DNA of 37,210 nt, taken from NCBI GenBank assembly GCA_030835085.1, contig JAUQWQ010000088.1, positions 1-37,210 of the forward strand, in the 5' to 3' direction. Position numbers and translations under genes: made by a program. Below are positions 1-7,721 of the stretch, piece after piece (the first letter of the stretch is position 1; each line of letters begins with the position of its first letter). This DNA is from Ignavibacteria bacterium (GTDB lineage: Bacteria > Bacteroidota > Ignavibacteria > Tepidaquicellales > OLB5). The notes below the pieces were generated by a model. It worked only from the letters and a program-made list of their open reading frames with translations. It ran no database searches and was not told the origin of the DNA.

Positions 1-153
1 ATGACAATGATTGGATTCTACCTCGGCAGACTGATACCGGGAATTGAAAATCATATAGATAAGGTCATTATAGTAATAGTATTCCTTTCAATTTCACCCG
101 GTATTTACAAGTACATCAAACACCTCATTCAGAAGCGCAAAGCAAAAGCTTAA
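1..153 (+). CDS. DedA/VTT-family membrane protein, C-terminal fragment (partial)
   Basis: The open frame runs from the window edge to a TAA at 151-153, giving 50 residues. It reads as a glycine-containing helix ending 'FYLGRLIPGIE', a hydrophobic helix 'VIIVIVFLSISPGI', and a short basic tail rich in Lys. A loop of the form G-(K/R)-IP followed by a last transmembrane helix and a basic tail is the usual C-terminus of DedA/VTT inner-membrane proteins, thought to act in lipid transport or membrane homeostasis. The ATG at position 1 is inside the frame and is probably not the true start; the rest of the gene lies upstream of the window. The assignment rests on a short stretch, so it is moderate. 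Confidence 0.6.
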   Translation: MTMIGFYLGRLIPGIENHIDKVIIVIVFLSISPGIYKYIKHLIQKRKAKA

Positions 154-273
154 AAAAACGAATTACCCCTTTTAACTTAGTTTACTCCACACGAAAAAAT
201 CCAATATTACATTAGTAAGTAGTTATTTTCATATCATAACAATGATCTATTTTCAGAGTATTGCTGTTTTTAT

Positions 274-398
274 CCCTCACCCCCCAGCCCCTCTCCCATA
301 GGGAGAGGGGGGAGAAACCCCAAAATTTCAGGACTTTTCCCCCTCTCCTTTTCCCAAAGGGACTCCTTTGGAGTAGGAGAGGGGATTAGGGGTGAGGT
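274..398. repeat. GC-rich double stem-loop (REP/BIME-like) intergenic element
   Basis: Between the DedA-like tail and nuoG (154-493, no gene) lies a C- then G-rich block in otherwise AT-rich DNA. The outer arms are CCTCACCCC (275-283) and GGGGTGAGG (389-397). A first stem is CCCCTCTCCC (288-297) / GGGAGAGGGG (301-310) with an ATA loop. A second is CCCCTCTCC (340-348) / GGAGAGGGG (376-384), with a further AAAGGGACTCCTTT-type dyad inside. Nested and paired dyads of this kind are typical of dispersed REP-like elements or small non-autonomous transposable units. Shorter relatives appear at 2331-2351 and 10129-10149. No ORF is carried. The rest of the 154-493 gap is AT-rich with nothing recognisable. 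Confidence 0.7.
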
Positions 399-493
399 CG
401 TAAACTAAATAATTATTTTATCTTAAATATTTATATTGATAAAACCCTTTAAAACTGGTAAATTTACTGAATTATTACTCAAAATTTCACATT

Positions 494-2170
494 ATGCCTA
501 AATTTTTTCTTGACGGAAAAGAACTTGATTATACACCGGGACAAACTATAATAGAAGCTGCAAAAGCAGCCGGAATAGATATACCCCATTTTTGCTGGCA
601 TCCTTCATTAAGCGTTGCGGGAAACTGCCGCGTATGTTTGGTTGAAGTTGAAAAAGCGCCTAAGGGAATGATAGCGTGCGCGACACAGGTAATGGACGGA
701 ATGGTTGTACATTCTGATTCACCCAAAGCTATACAGATGCGCAATGCTGTTATGGAATTCCTTTTGATCAATCATCCGCTTGACTGCCCAATCTGCGATG
801 AAGCAGGTGAGTGCAAGCTTCAGGATTACGCTTACAAATACAGCATTGGTAAATCAAGGTTTGATGAAGAAAAGAATCATAAAGATAAACGCGTTGAACT
901 GGGTCCGCATGTTATGTTTGACCAGGAGCGCTGCATAAGCTGCTCGCGGTGCATAAGATATTGCGAAGAAGTTGTGGGTGACCCGCAGTTAACATTTGTA
1001 AACCGCGGCGAAAAAGTTACCATAGAAACCTTCCCCGGCAAACAGCTTGATAACCCGTACTCAATGAATGTAATAGAGCTTTGTCCCGTTGGCGCGCTTA
1101 CTTCCCGTGATTTCCGCTTCCGTGCAAGAGTGTGGGATATGAGCCATACTGATAGCGTTTGCACCGGCTGCGCCAGAGGATGCAACATGGAAATATGGGT
1201 AAGGGATAACATTGTAAAAAGATTGATCCCCCGTGAAAATATGGATGTGAACCAGTACTGGATGTGCGACTACGGCAGGCTGAATACATATAAGTTCATA
1301 AATGATGAAACCACGCGTGTAAAATCACCGATGATGCGTGAAGAAGATGTATCGCAGGATGCAGGCGGATTGAAAGAATGCGACTGGGATGATGCGATTG
1401 CAAGAGTAATTTCAGAAATTAAGAATTACAAAGGTGATGAAATTGCTTTTATAGCCTCAGCTTACTCAACACTTGAAGATAATTTTGTGCTTCAGCGCTT
1501 CGCAAAAGAAATTGTTGGTTCAGATAACATTGCATATATTCCGCATATTGAAGGTGAAGATGATAAACTGCTCTTAAGGGCTGATAAAACTCCAAACGCA
1601 AACGGATTAAAGCTGCTGGGAATTGATCCTATAAACGGAAAGTTCATTGATAAGATACTGAACAAACAGTTCAAAATGGTTTATATTATGAACGATAGTT
1701 TAGGCAGACTTGAAAGAACAGATGAAATTGCCAAATCAATTGAAATTGCCGTATTGCATATAAGTAATTTTTATGAGCAGAGCCACAAAGCAACGGTTGT
1801 ACTTCCTTCTGCAACGTATGCAGAAATTAACGGTACATTTGTTAATTTCCAAAACAGGGTACAGCGCATAAAGCCTGCAGTTGCAACGCTTGAGCAGGAA
1901 AGACTGCCCGGTGATTTTGCGGTAAGCAGGTTAGATAAATTTGGCGCGCACAATGACAGGTGGACAAAAGGAACCCGTTTTAATGCCCGCCCGGCATGGA
2001 AGGTAATTTCTCAGATGGCAAAAGTGCTTGGAAGTGAGTTTGGTTACGATAATACCGAAGAAGTTTTCGATGATATGGCAGCCAAAATTCCCGCCTTAGC
2101 AGGTATGAGCTATGAAATCATTGGCACCCATGGCGCAGTTGTTGGGCAAAGCGAAGAAGTGGCTGTGTAA
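494..2170 (+). CDS. nuoG: NADH-quinone oxidoreductase subunit G (short form)
   Basis: Iron-sulfur subunit of the peripheral arm of respiratory complex I, passing electrons from NADH towards quinone. Its 558 residues carry every cluster ligand set. The N-terminal [2Fe-2S] ferredoxin domain has C34, C45, C48 and C62. The His-Cys cluster N5 has H94, C98, C101 and C107. Cluster N4 has C147, C150, C153 and C197. The N7-type site has C223, C226, C230 and C258. A shortened molybdopterin-oxidoreductase-like domain follows (about 220-530), including 'VVLPSATYAEINGTFVN'. Classical NuoG is about 700-900 residues, so this is the compact version. The start ATG has no clear Shine-Dalgarno. No other nuo gene is in the window. 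A hairpin terminator follows at 2213-2234. Confidence 0.92.
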   Translation: MPKFFLDGKELDYTPGQTIIEAAKAAGIDIPHFCWHPSLSVAGNCRVCLVEVEKAPKGMIACATQVMDGMVVHSDSPKAIQMRNAVMEFLLINHPLDCPICDEAGECKLQDYAYKYSIGKSRFDEEKNHKDKRVELGPHVMFDQERCISCSRCIRYCEEVVGDPQLTFVNRGEKVTIETFPGKQLDNPYSMNVIELCPVGALTSRDFRFRARVWDMSHTDSVCTGCARGCNMEIWVRDNIVKRLIPRENMDVNQYWMCDYGRLNTYKFINDETTRVKSPMMREEDVSQDAGGLKECDWDDAIARVISEIKNYKGDEIAFIASAYSTLEDNFVLQRFAKEIVGSDNIAYIPHIEGEDDKLLLRADKTPNANGLKLLGIDPINGKFIDKILNKQFKMVYIMNDSLGRLERTDEIAKSIEIAVLHISNFYEQSHKATVVLPSATYAEINGTFVNFQNRVQRIKPAVATLEQERLPGDFAVSRLDKFGAHNDRWTKGTRFNARPAWKVISQMAKVLGSEFGYDNTEEVFDDMAAKIPALAGMSYEIIGTHGAVVGQSEEVAV

Positions 2171-2212
2171 TTTTTATATGCGGCACATAGCATAATTAAA
2201 AAGAATAATTGT

Positions 2213-2238
2213 AAGGGTTCAGTATTGAACCCTTCTTA
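2213..2238 (+). terminator. rho-independent terminator after nuoG
   Basis: AAGGGTTC (2213-2220), loop AGTATT, GAACCCTT (2227-2234), then a weak T-rich tail. It lies 43 bp after the nuoG stop. Confidence 0.6.
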
Positions 2239-2330
2239 ATTTAAGAAGTTTGCAGAACCCCCGTTTGTGTTTTTGGGTTATTTTGAGTTTTGGATTAATC
2301 TTCGATTATTAAAATACTCAATATTATCGT

Positions 2331-2351
2331 CCCCCCTTTGACAAAGTGGGG
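2331..2351. repeat. short GC-rich palindrome ahead of argS
   Basis: CCCC-C-CTTTG (2331-2340) and CAAAG-T-GGGG (2342-2351) form a near-perfect palindrome with one mismatch. The only upstream GTG in the argS frame (2346) sits inside this element. That argues the 33 codons between 2346 and 2445 are not coding. Confidence 0.5.
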
Positions 2352-2444
2352 ATTAAAAGCCTGAATGATCTTAGAACTGATATTAATCATATTGCTATAT
2401 ATAAGAAAGAACAGCGATGGGGGTTTTTCAAAAAGAGAAAAAAA

Positions 2445-4097
2445 TTGGATATAAAACAATACGTAACGGATAAGTTTAAAAATGCGCTTGGCACGCTAGG
2501 GGTTCAGGAACCCTCGGTAATACTTGAAAGACCGAAAGATGCAGCGCATGGTGATGTTTCATGCAATGCGGCAATGATGTACGCCAAGAAGCTTGGCAGA
2601 AATCCGAAGGATTTTGCAGAGGCTATAATTGAGCAGCTTGCACTGCCGGATGAATATATTACCAAGGCAACAGTTGCAGGACCCGGTTTTATAAATCTGT
2701 TTATTGCCGATAAATTTTACGCAGCAAAGCTTGCGGAAATAAATGAGCTAAAAGGTAATTTTGGCAGGTTGAATGATAATGCGGGTAAAACTGCGAATCT
2801 TGAATGGGTGAGCGCGAATCCTACGGGCGAGCTGCATACAGGTCACGGCAGGCAAACTGCGCTTGGTAAAGCTATTGCAAATCTGCTTGAGTGGACGGGG
2901 TACAAAGTTACACGTGAGTATTACTATAATAATGCCGGCAAACAGATGGATAACCTTGCAAAATCTGTTTATGCCCGCTACCGCCAGATATTTGAGCCTG
3001 AATATGAATTCCCGGAAGACGGTTACGCAGGTGATTATGTAAAAGAAATTGCCGCAATACTTGATAAGGAACACGGCGATGCGCTGATTGACGCAGATGA
3101 TAAAATATTCCGTGAGGCAGGCGAGAACTGGTGTTTTAAATCGATAAGGCAGACACTGCATAATTTTGGCATCACGCATGATATATTTTTTAATGAAAGC
3201 TCATTGTATGAATCAGGAAAGATCACAGAGACACTTGAAGAATTCAAAAAACGGGGCCTCTCATACGAAAAAGACGGCGCAGTATGGCTTAAAACAAGTG
3301 AACTGCTTAAGAATAAAAAGGATGCCGCTGATAAGGTGATTGTCAAAGCAACCGGTGAGCCCACTTACAGGCTGCCTGATATGGCGTACCACATTGATAA
3401 AGTAAAACGCGGGTATGACCTGATAATAGATATCTTTGGCGCTGACCATGGTGATACATACAAAGAAGTTTTGGCGGGAATGGAAGGACTTGGATACGAT
3501 ACATCGAAAATTAAGGTGATAATTCACCAGATGGTGACCTTTGTGCAGGATGGCAAGCCCGTTAAAATGAGCAAGCGCGCTGATAATGTCTATACACTCA
3601 ACGACCTGATAGAAGATATTGGCGTTGATGTTACACAGTTCTTTTTTGTGATGCGAAGTGCCAACACGCACCTGGAATTTGATATAGCGCTTGCACGCGA
3701 GCAGTCAGATAAGAATCCGGTGTTTTACCTGCAGTACGCGCATGCAAGGATTTGCAGTATTCTCCGCAACGCGGCGGAGGTATTTTCTGAATACAGCTCA
3801 GCAGGCAGCATTAATTACAGTTTGCTTAGCTCACCTGAAGCGATAAGTTTGATGAAGATACTTACTGTATTTCCTGAAACCGTGGCTTCAGCCGCGGCGA
3901 CATATGAGCCGCATAAGATAATTACTTACCTTAACGAAGTAGCTGAAAATTATCACAGGTTCTACCACAACAACCGTGTAATTGATGCAGAGGCGAAGGA
4001 GCTATCATACGCAAGATTAAAGCTCTGCGAAGCCGCGCGAATAGTGCTTAAAAACGGGTTTGATATAATAGGGATTTCCGCGCCGGAGAGGATGTAG
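2445..4097 (+). CDS. argS: arginine--tRNA ligase
   Basis: Class I aminoacyl-tRNA synthetase charging tRNA-Arg in the cytoplasm. The N-terminal Add1 tRNA-recognition domain is followed by the HIGH-type motif HTGH (residues 131-134, within 'SANPTGELHTGHG'). The catalytic-core 'IFGADHGD' and the KMSKR loop (374-378) come next, then a DALR anticodon-binding domain starting near 'YLQYAHARICSILRNA'. The frame is open back to a GTG at 2346, but family members begin at the residue aligned with the TTG at 2445 ('xDIKQYVTDKF'). The extra 33 codons overlap a palindromic repeat, so I chose 2445, giving 550 residues, normal for the family. No strong Shine-Dalgarno is visible. Two tandem hairpins follow the stop at 4112-4150. 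Confidence 0.93.
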   Translation: MDIKQYVTDKFKNALGTLGVQEPSVILERPKDAAHGDVSCNAAMMYAKKLGRNPKDFAEAIIEQLALPDEYITKATVAGPGFINLFIADKFYAAKLAEINELKGNFGRLNDNAGKTANLEWVSANPTGELHTGHGRQTALGKAIANLLEWTGYKVTREYYYNNAGKQMDNLAKSVYARYRQIFEPEYEFPEDGYAGDYVKEIAAILDKEHGDALIDADDKIFREAGENWCFKSIRQTLHNFGITHDIFFNESSLYESGKITETLEEFKKRGLSYEKDGAVWLKTSELLKNKKDAADKVIVKATGEPTYRLPDMAYHIDKVKRGYDLIIDIFGADHGDTYKEVLAGMEGLGYDTSKIKVIIHQMVTFVQDGKPVKMSKRADNVYTLNDLIEDIGVDVTQFFFVMRSANTHLEFDIALAREQSDKNPVFYLQYAHARICSILRNAAEVFSEYSSAGSINYSLLSSPEAISLMKILTVFPETVASAAATYEPHKIITYLNEVAENYHRFYHNNRVIDAEAKELSYARLKLCEAARIVLKNGFDIIGISAPERM

Positions 4098-4111
4098 GGC
4101 GGAGGCAGGTT

Positions 4112-4150
4112 ATCCCGCAAGCGGGATTTCAATCAGTTTTTCAAACTGAT
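4112..4150. repeat. two tandem perfect hairpins after argS
   Basis: ATCCCGC-AA-GCGGGAT (4112-4127) is followed by ATCAGTTT-TTC-AAACTGAT (4132-4150). The octamer GATTTCAA occurs in both flanks of the second hairpin. There is no T-tract after either, so they look more like a repeat element or an RNA-stabilising structure than a simple terminator. Confidence 0.55.
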
Positions 4151-4230
4151 TTCAACAGGTTGCAGGTTACATGTTGAGTTGTCCAAATTGCGGATTTTGG
4201 ATTGTCGATTTCTTGATTAAAATTATATAT

Positions 4231-4356
4231 ATGACTTTAAAAGAAGTAATACAATTTCCGGAAGATATAGAAGATAGGTCGAGTTATGGCAATGAAAGAT
4301 TAGAGAAAGAAATAAAAGAAGTTTTGTTGAAAATTGAGTCTTTACAAAAACTCTGA
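4231..4356 (+). CDS. small hypothetical protein (41 aa)
   Basis: A 41-codon frame beginning MTLKEVIQFPED and ending in a charged amphipathic helix with Lys/Glu alternation. The frame is open upstream to 4171, but those codons overlap AT-rich repeat-like DNA and I take the ATG at 4231. The C-terminal half (about residues 18-41) is predicted helical and could be a coiled coil. Two rho-independent terminators follow within 90 bp, which supports a transcribed unit, although they could serve argS. No homology is recognised and the ribosome-binding site is poor. It may not be a real gene. Confidence 0.35.
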   Translation: MTLKEVIQFPEDIEDRSSYGNERLEKEIKEVLLKIESLQKL

Positions 4357-4386
4357 CATTATATAAGATAGCAAAAAGTATACATT

Positions 4387-4412
4387 CCCGCTTTCGCGGG
4401 GATTCTTTTTTT
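4387..4412 (+). terminator. rho-independent terminator
   Basis: CCCGC (4387-4391), loop TTTC, GCGGG (4396-4400), then a run of seven Ts at 4406-4412. It closes the argS/small-ORF unit. Confidence 0.65.
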
Positions 4413-4423
4413 GAAATGATAAA

Positions 4424-4448
4424 GGGAGCCTGCGGCTCCCTTTTGTTT
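4424..4448 (+). terminator. second rho-independent terminator
   Basis: GGGAGCC (4424-4430), loop TGC, GGCTCCC (4434-4440), then TTTTGTTTT. It is stronger than the one 37 bp upstream, so the two are a tandem pair separating the plus-strand genes from the convergent cupin gene. Confidence 0.7.
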
Positions 4449-4538
4449 TGGGGTAATTAATGATGAGAACGAATGATGCTGTACTCTTTTTTAGTGGAGG
4501 TTATGTTGAAATTTGTGAACCGGGGTTAATAAAACACT

Positions 4539-4967
4539 TTACTCAGGCTGCTCGCCAAACCATTCAGTATCCATCACAGCTACGGGGTGAATGTTCACAG
4601 TCCTGAGCATTTTATCTGTTTTATTGGTGAACTCATGCCATTTGCCGGCCGGTACTACCATTATATTGCCTTCTTTTACAGTGTAAGTTTTACCTTCAAC
4701 AATTGCTTCCATTTCTCCTTCAAGCACTATGAAAGTCTCTTCGTACGGATGGCGGTGCTTTTTAGGACCAACGCCAGGCGAAAAATCACACAGGAAGAAC
4801 GATACATTAGCGTTATTTTCAAACCCGTTAAATACTGCCAGTTCTTTGCCGTAAGGCATAATGTTTTTTACTTCAACGAAAGTTACATCTTTGATATTTT
4901 TATATGGAAAACCCGTTTTTGCTTCCTTGTATGATTCTTTAAAAACTTCAGTTAATTGGTTATTCAT
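4539..4967 (-). CDS. cupin-domain protein
   Basis: Single-domain cupin of 142 residues. Both conserved motifs are intact. Motif 1 is G67-x3-H71-x-H73-x3-E77-x6-G84. Motif 2 is G100-x5-P106-x-G108-x2-H111-x3-N115. H71, H73, E77 and H111 would bind one divalent metal ion in the small beta-barrel. Cupin_2 proteins of this size act as metal-dependent isomerases, dioxygenases or small-molecule binders; the substrate cannot be read from the sequence. No signal peptide, so cytoplasmic. A GC-rich hairpin lies 18-38 bp upstream of its start. Confidence 0.85.
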   Translation of the reverse strand: MNNQLTEVFKESYKEAKTGFPYKNIKDVTFVEVKNIMPYGKELAVFNGFENNANVSFFLCDFSPGVGPKKHRHPYEETFIVLEGEMEAIVEGKTYTVKEGNIMVVPAGKWHEFTNKTDKMLRTVNIHPVAVMDTEWFGEQPE

Positions 4968-4984
4968 TTTTTCTGTTTTTTAAA

Positions 4985-5005
4985 GCGGCGCGTTCAAAGC
5001 GCCGC
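4985..5005 (-). terminator. GC-rich hairpin between beta-barrel gene and cupin
   Basis: GCGGCGC (4985-4991), loop GTTCAAA, GCGCCGC (4999-5005). Read on the minus strand it is followed by TTT then A-rich DNA, so it is a weak terminator or a leader hairpin for the cupin gene. Confidence 0.4.
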
Positions 5006-5034
5006 AATGTTATTAATAAGTTGTTTAGAAATCC

Positions 5035-5063
5035 ACGTTGTTGGTGTTTTTCACCAACAACGT
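5035..5063 (-). terminator. 12-bp perfect hairpin after the beta-barrel gene
   Basis: ACGTTGTTGGTG (5035-5046), loop of five Ts, CACCAACAACGT (5052-5063), 10 bp beyond the stop of the minus-strand gene. On the minus strand the tail is GGATTTCT, so termination is plausible but lacks a strong T-run. Confidence 0.5.
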
Positions 5064-5072
5064 ATTTAAGAA

Positions 5073-5633
5073 TTAAAAGTTTATTGTCGCACCTGCTTTT
5101 ATCGGCAGGTAATTTGCTGTTCCTTCACCGAAGATGATGTTGAAGCTGGTTTCACCGAAGAGTGAAAGTTTTGGTGATACTTTGAATGCAACTCCGCCGC
5201 CGAATTTCATTCCGAAATTGGTTTCGCTATCACCGCGGTAATATGTTACACCCTGGTATTTCATATCGCTAACGCTGTTTAAATAAAGACCCATACCAAC
5301 AAGTCCGTATGGCTTTATATCAGCATCCTTATCAAACTTGCCAACCATGATATCACCCATAATTGAAGTTGATTTCAGGCTGTAACCTGTGTAATCGCCG
5401 GTTTCTTTGTATGGAAATGTATTATACTGCAGGTCGACCCTTGCGGCTACATTTTCATGGAATACATATCCCGCATTGCCGTGAATGTTGAAACCAACGC
5501 CCCATGCGTCTGAAATATCACCAACAGGGATTGAAATAACGCCGCCCAGCGATGCAAATGATTTCTGGTAGGTCTGTGAATAAGATGTGATACCGATAAA
5601 TAATAATGCTGCTAAAAATAAAAGCTTTTTCAT
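5073..5633 (-). CDS. outer-membrane beta-barrel protein
   Basis: A 186-residue precursor. The signal peptide 'MKKLLFLAALLFIGITSYSQ' ends in the Ser-Gln pattern frequent in this phylum. The mature part has alternating hydrophobic/polar strands and Gly- and aromatic-rich turns ('GGVISIPVGDISDAWGVGFNIHG', 'FGGGVAFKVSPKLSLFGETSFN') and a C-terminal 'KAGATINF' ending in Phe. This is the pattern of small eight-stranded barrels (OmpW/OmpA-like, DUF6089-type). The frame extends 17 codons upstream, but the ATG at 5633 has an AAAGGA Shine-Dalgarno about 7 nt upstream and starts exactly at the signal peptide. Likely a passive or structural surface protein; no ligand can be inferred. Confidence 0.8.
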   Translation of the reverse strand: MKKLLFLAALLFIGITSYSQTYQKSFASLGGVISIPVGDISDAWGVGFNIHGNAGYVFHENVAARVDLQYNTFPYKETGDYTGYSLKSTSIMGDIMVGKFDKDADIKPYGLVGMGLYLNSVSDMKYQGVTYYRGDSETNFGMKFGGGVAFKVSPKLSLFGETSFNIIFGEGTANYLPIKAGATINF

Positions 5634-5767
5634 TTTTGTTTCCTTTGTTTTGATTGAGTTAGTTAATTGTTCATTTAATTTCAATGATGCAATTTAGCTT
5701 TCAATTACCCAACGGAAAAAACGAATTTTGCCATAAATTAACACTGGAAGGGTGTTTTGGTCAACAA

Positions 5768-5800
5768 AAAAGCTGAAAATTCTCTGAATTTTCAGCTTTT
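5768..5800 (-). terminator. rho-independent terminator of the parAB unit
   Basis: A 15-bp perfect stem (5768-5782 with 5786-5800, loop TCT). On the minus strand it ends in a run of Ts, 54 bp after the parB stop. Confidence 0.75.
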
Positions 5801-5853
5801 AGTCATTTTGTAACCAATATTAAATTAAAACCAGATGCCTTATAAAAATACTA

Positions 5854-6786
5854 TTATTTTTTACAAAGATCGATAATACGCTCCAGATCCTCGGCAGTGT
5901 AGTATTCAATAACAATACTGCCGGTAGTTGGTGATGACGGGCTTAGCCTTACCCTTGTGCCGAAATGCTCCATGAATTTTTCTTCAAGGAATTTTATCGC
6001 CGCTTTATTCTGGTCGGTTATTTCGTATATCTTTTTTTCGCGTTTATCCTGTTTGTTCTTTTTCTTTTTAGTAAGCTCTTCGGCTTTCCTTACGCTTAAG
6101 CTTTCAGAAGTAATGCGCTTCCATAACAGAAGCTTATCAACATCGTTATCCATTGCCAGGATCGAGCGCGCATGACCTTCGGAAATTTCGCCGCGTTTTA
6201 TACTGAGCTTAATTTCTTCGGGGAGAGTTAACAGTCTTAATGTATTTGCTACCGCACTTCTTGATTTCCCGACTTTTGCCGCAATTTCTTCCTGCTTCAG
6301 GCTGCATTCATCAATCAGTCTTTTGTAGCCTTCGGCTACTTCAAGCGAGTTCAGGTCAGAGCGCTGTATATTTTCAATAAGCGCAATTTCAAGCAGGTCT
6401 TCCTTTGAGCTTACATCAAGCACAAATGCGGGAATCTTTTCCAATCCGGCAAGTTTTGATGCGCGAAGCCTTCTTTCACCTGAAATTAATTCATAGCTGC
6501 CGTCATCAATTTTCCTTACGGTTATTGCCTGGATGATGCCTTTTTGTTTAATGGATTCCGCAAGGTCATTAAGCTCTGAGTTATCAAATTCTTTCCTTGG
6601 CTGGTAGGGATTGGCTTTTATCAGGTCAAGTTCTATGAAGAGTATCTGTTCATCGCTTTTGGGATTTAGCTCCGTAATATTCTTATGGAACTCAGGAATA
6701 TTATTACTCTGCTCTGCGGCTTCAGAGCCGCCGAAGAGGACATCGAGTCCTTTGCCAAGTCCGCCTTTTGGTTTATCTTTTGACAT
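5854..6786 (-). CDS. parB: chromosome-partitioning protein ParB
   Basis: Centromere (parS)-binding CTPase clamp that works with ParA in chromosome segregation. It has 310 residues. The N-terminal 'GLGKGLDVLFGG' (9-20) is the ParA-stimulating tail. The ParB/Sulfiredoxin-like CTP-binding domain covers about 48-145 with 'GERRLRA' (103-109) and 'ENIQR' (138-142). The KorB/ParB helix-turn-helix is about 164-187 ('KQEEIAAKVGKSRSAVANTLRLL'). After a Lys-rich linker (239-252) comes the C-terminal dimerisation domain. Start and parA stop overlap by 1 nt (TAATG), so the two are translationally coupled. No parS-like site was noticed by eye in the window. Confidence 0.94.
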   Translation of the reverse strand: MSKDKPKGGLGKGLDVLFGGSEAAEQSNNIPEFHKNITELNPKSDEQILFIELDLIKANPYQPRKEFDNSELNDLAESIKQKGIIQAITVRKIDDGSYELISGERRLRASKLAGLEKIPAFVLDVSSKEDLLEIALIENIQRSDLNSLEVAEGYKRLIDECSLKQEEIAAKVGKSRSAVANTLRLLTLPEEIKLSIKRGEISEGHARSILAMDNDVDKLLLWKRITSESLSVRKAEELTKKKKNKQDKREKKIYEITDQNKAAIKFLEEKFMEHFGTRVRLSPSSPTTGSIVIEYYTAEDLERIIDLCKK

Positions 6787-7670
6787 TATTGCCTGCCTGT
6801 TTGATTGATATTACTTCCTTCCTTTTCAGGGGGGATATCTTTGTTCACAACTTCAAATTTAGGTGCATCGTATGTAAGGATATTATCGAACTTCTGCAGA
6901 TGTTCTTTGCCGTTGCGGCGCAGGAATTCATTTGCAAGCTCTGTGTAATTTTTAGCGCCTACAGATAGCGGGTCAAACACCACTACAGGTTTCCCGAAAG
7001 AAGGTGATTCGCTTATCTTAACATTGCGCATTACTTTTACGGGATATAATTTATCCTGGAAATATTTTTCAAGCTCGGTAGCCACCTGGTTAGAGAGCCT
7101 TAGCCTTGCATCGAACATTGTAAGCAGGTAGCCTTCAATTTCAATGTGCGGGTTAAGCCTTGATTTTATCATTTTGATGGTGTTCAGCAGCATTGTCAAG
7201 CCCTCAAGTGCGTAGTACTCGCTTTGCACGGGAATCAAAACTGAATCGGAGGCGACAAGTGAATTAAGCGTGATAAGACTGAGTGATGGGGGGCAATCGA
7301 TAAATATAAAATCAAAATAGTCCTTTATTCCATCAAGTCTTTTTTTAAGAATGAACTCACGCTCAGGCATTGAGACAATTTCGATTTCAATACCAACCAG
7401 GTTGATATTAGAACGGATCATGAAAAGGTTTGGCACCTCAGTCTGCGTAATGCACTCTTTTGGAGCTGTAACTCCGGTCAAAAGTTCATATACAGAACCC
7501 TGCATTGAAGTTGTAGGGAACCCGAGTCCTGATGTTGCGTTTGACTGCGGGTCAATATCCACCAGCAGTACTTTGCAGCCGCAGGCGGCAAGCGCAGCGC
7601 ACAGGTTAACAGCGGTAGTGGTTTTACCAACTCCGCCTTTTTGATTAGCTATTGAAATTATCTTTGACAA
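6786..7670 (-). CDS. parA: chromosome-partitioning ATPase ParA/Soj
   Basis: A 294-residue ParA-family ATPase that forms dynamic gradients on the nucleoid and moves ParB-parS complexes. The deviant Walker A box KGGVGKT is at residues 11-17, with the signature lysine. 'LLVDIDPQSNATSGLG' (35-50) follows and Walker B is 'FDFIFIDCPPSLS'. The only start matching the family N-terminus is TTG at 7670 (M/TTG-SKIISIANQ); no ATG is available nearby and no strong Shine-Dalgarno is visible. The C-terminal ~25 residues are a diverged tail. It is transcribed with parB and probably with the UPF0173 gene 51 bp upstream. Confidence 0.94.
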   Translation of the reverse strand: MSKIISIANQKGGVGKTTTAVNLCAALAACGCKVLLVDIDPQSNATSGLGFPTTSMQGSVYELLTGVTAPKECITQTEVPNLFMIRSNINLVGIEIEIVSMPEREFILKKRLDGIKDYFDFIFIDCPPSLSLITLNSLVASDSVLIPVQSEYYALEGLTMLLNTIKMIKSRLNPHIEIEGYLLTMFDARLRLSNQVATELEKYFQDKLYPVKVMRNVKISESPSFGKPVVVFDPLSVGAKNYTELANEFLRRNGKEHLQKFDNILTYDAPKFEVVNKDIPPEKEGSNINQTGRQ

Positions 7671-7721
7671 AATTATTTATTTGAAGGGAAATACATCCCC
7701 TTGTTCTTTCTTCTTAAAATT

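Noticed and set aside
2748-3671. Long minus-strand ORFs (143, 109 and 136 aa) opposite argS
   Set aside because: They lie wholly inside a well-supported argS frame, have no family motif, and are antisense shadows.
5700-7720. A parS site or replication origin near parAB
   Set aside because: No TGTTNCACGTGNAACA-like sequence was noticed by eye, and none of dnaA, gidA or rsmG is adjacent. A motif search over the whole window would settle this.
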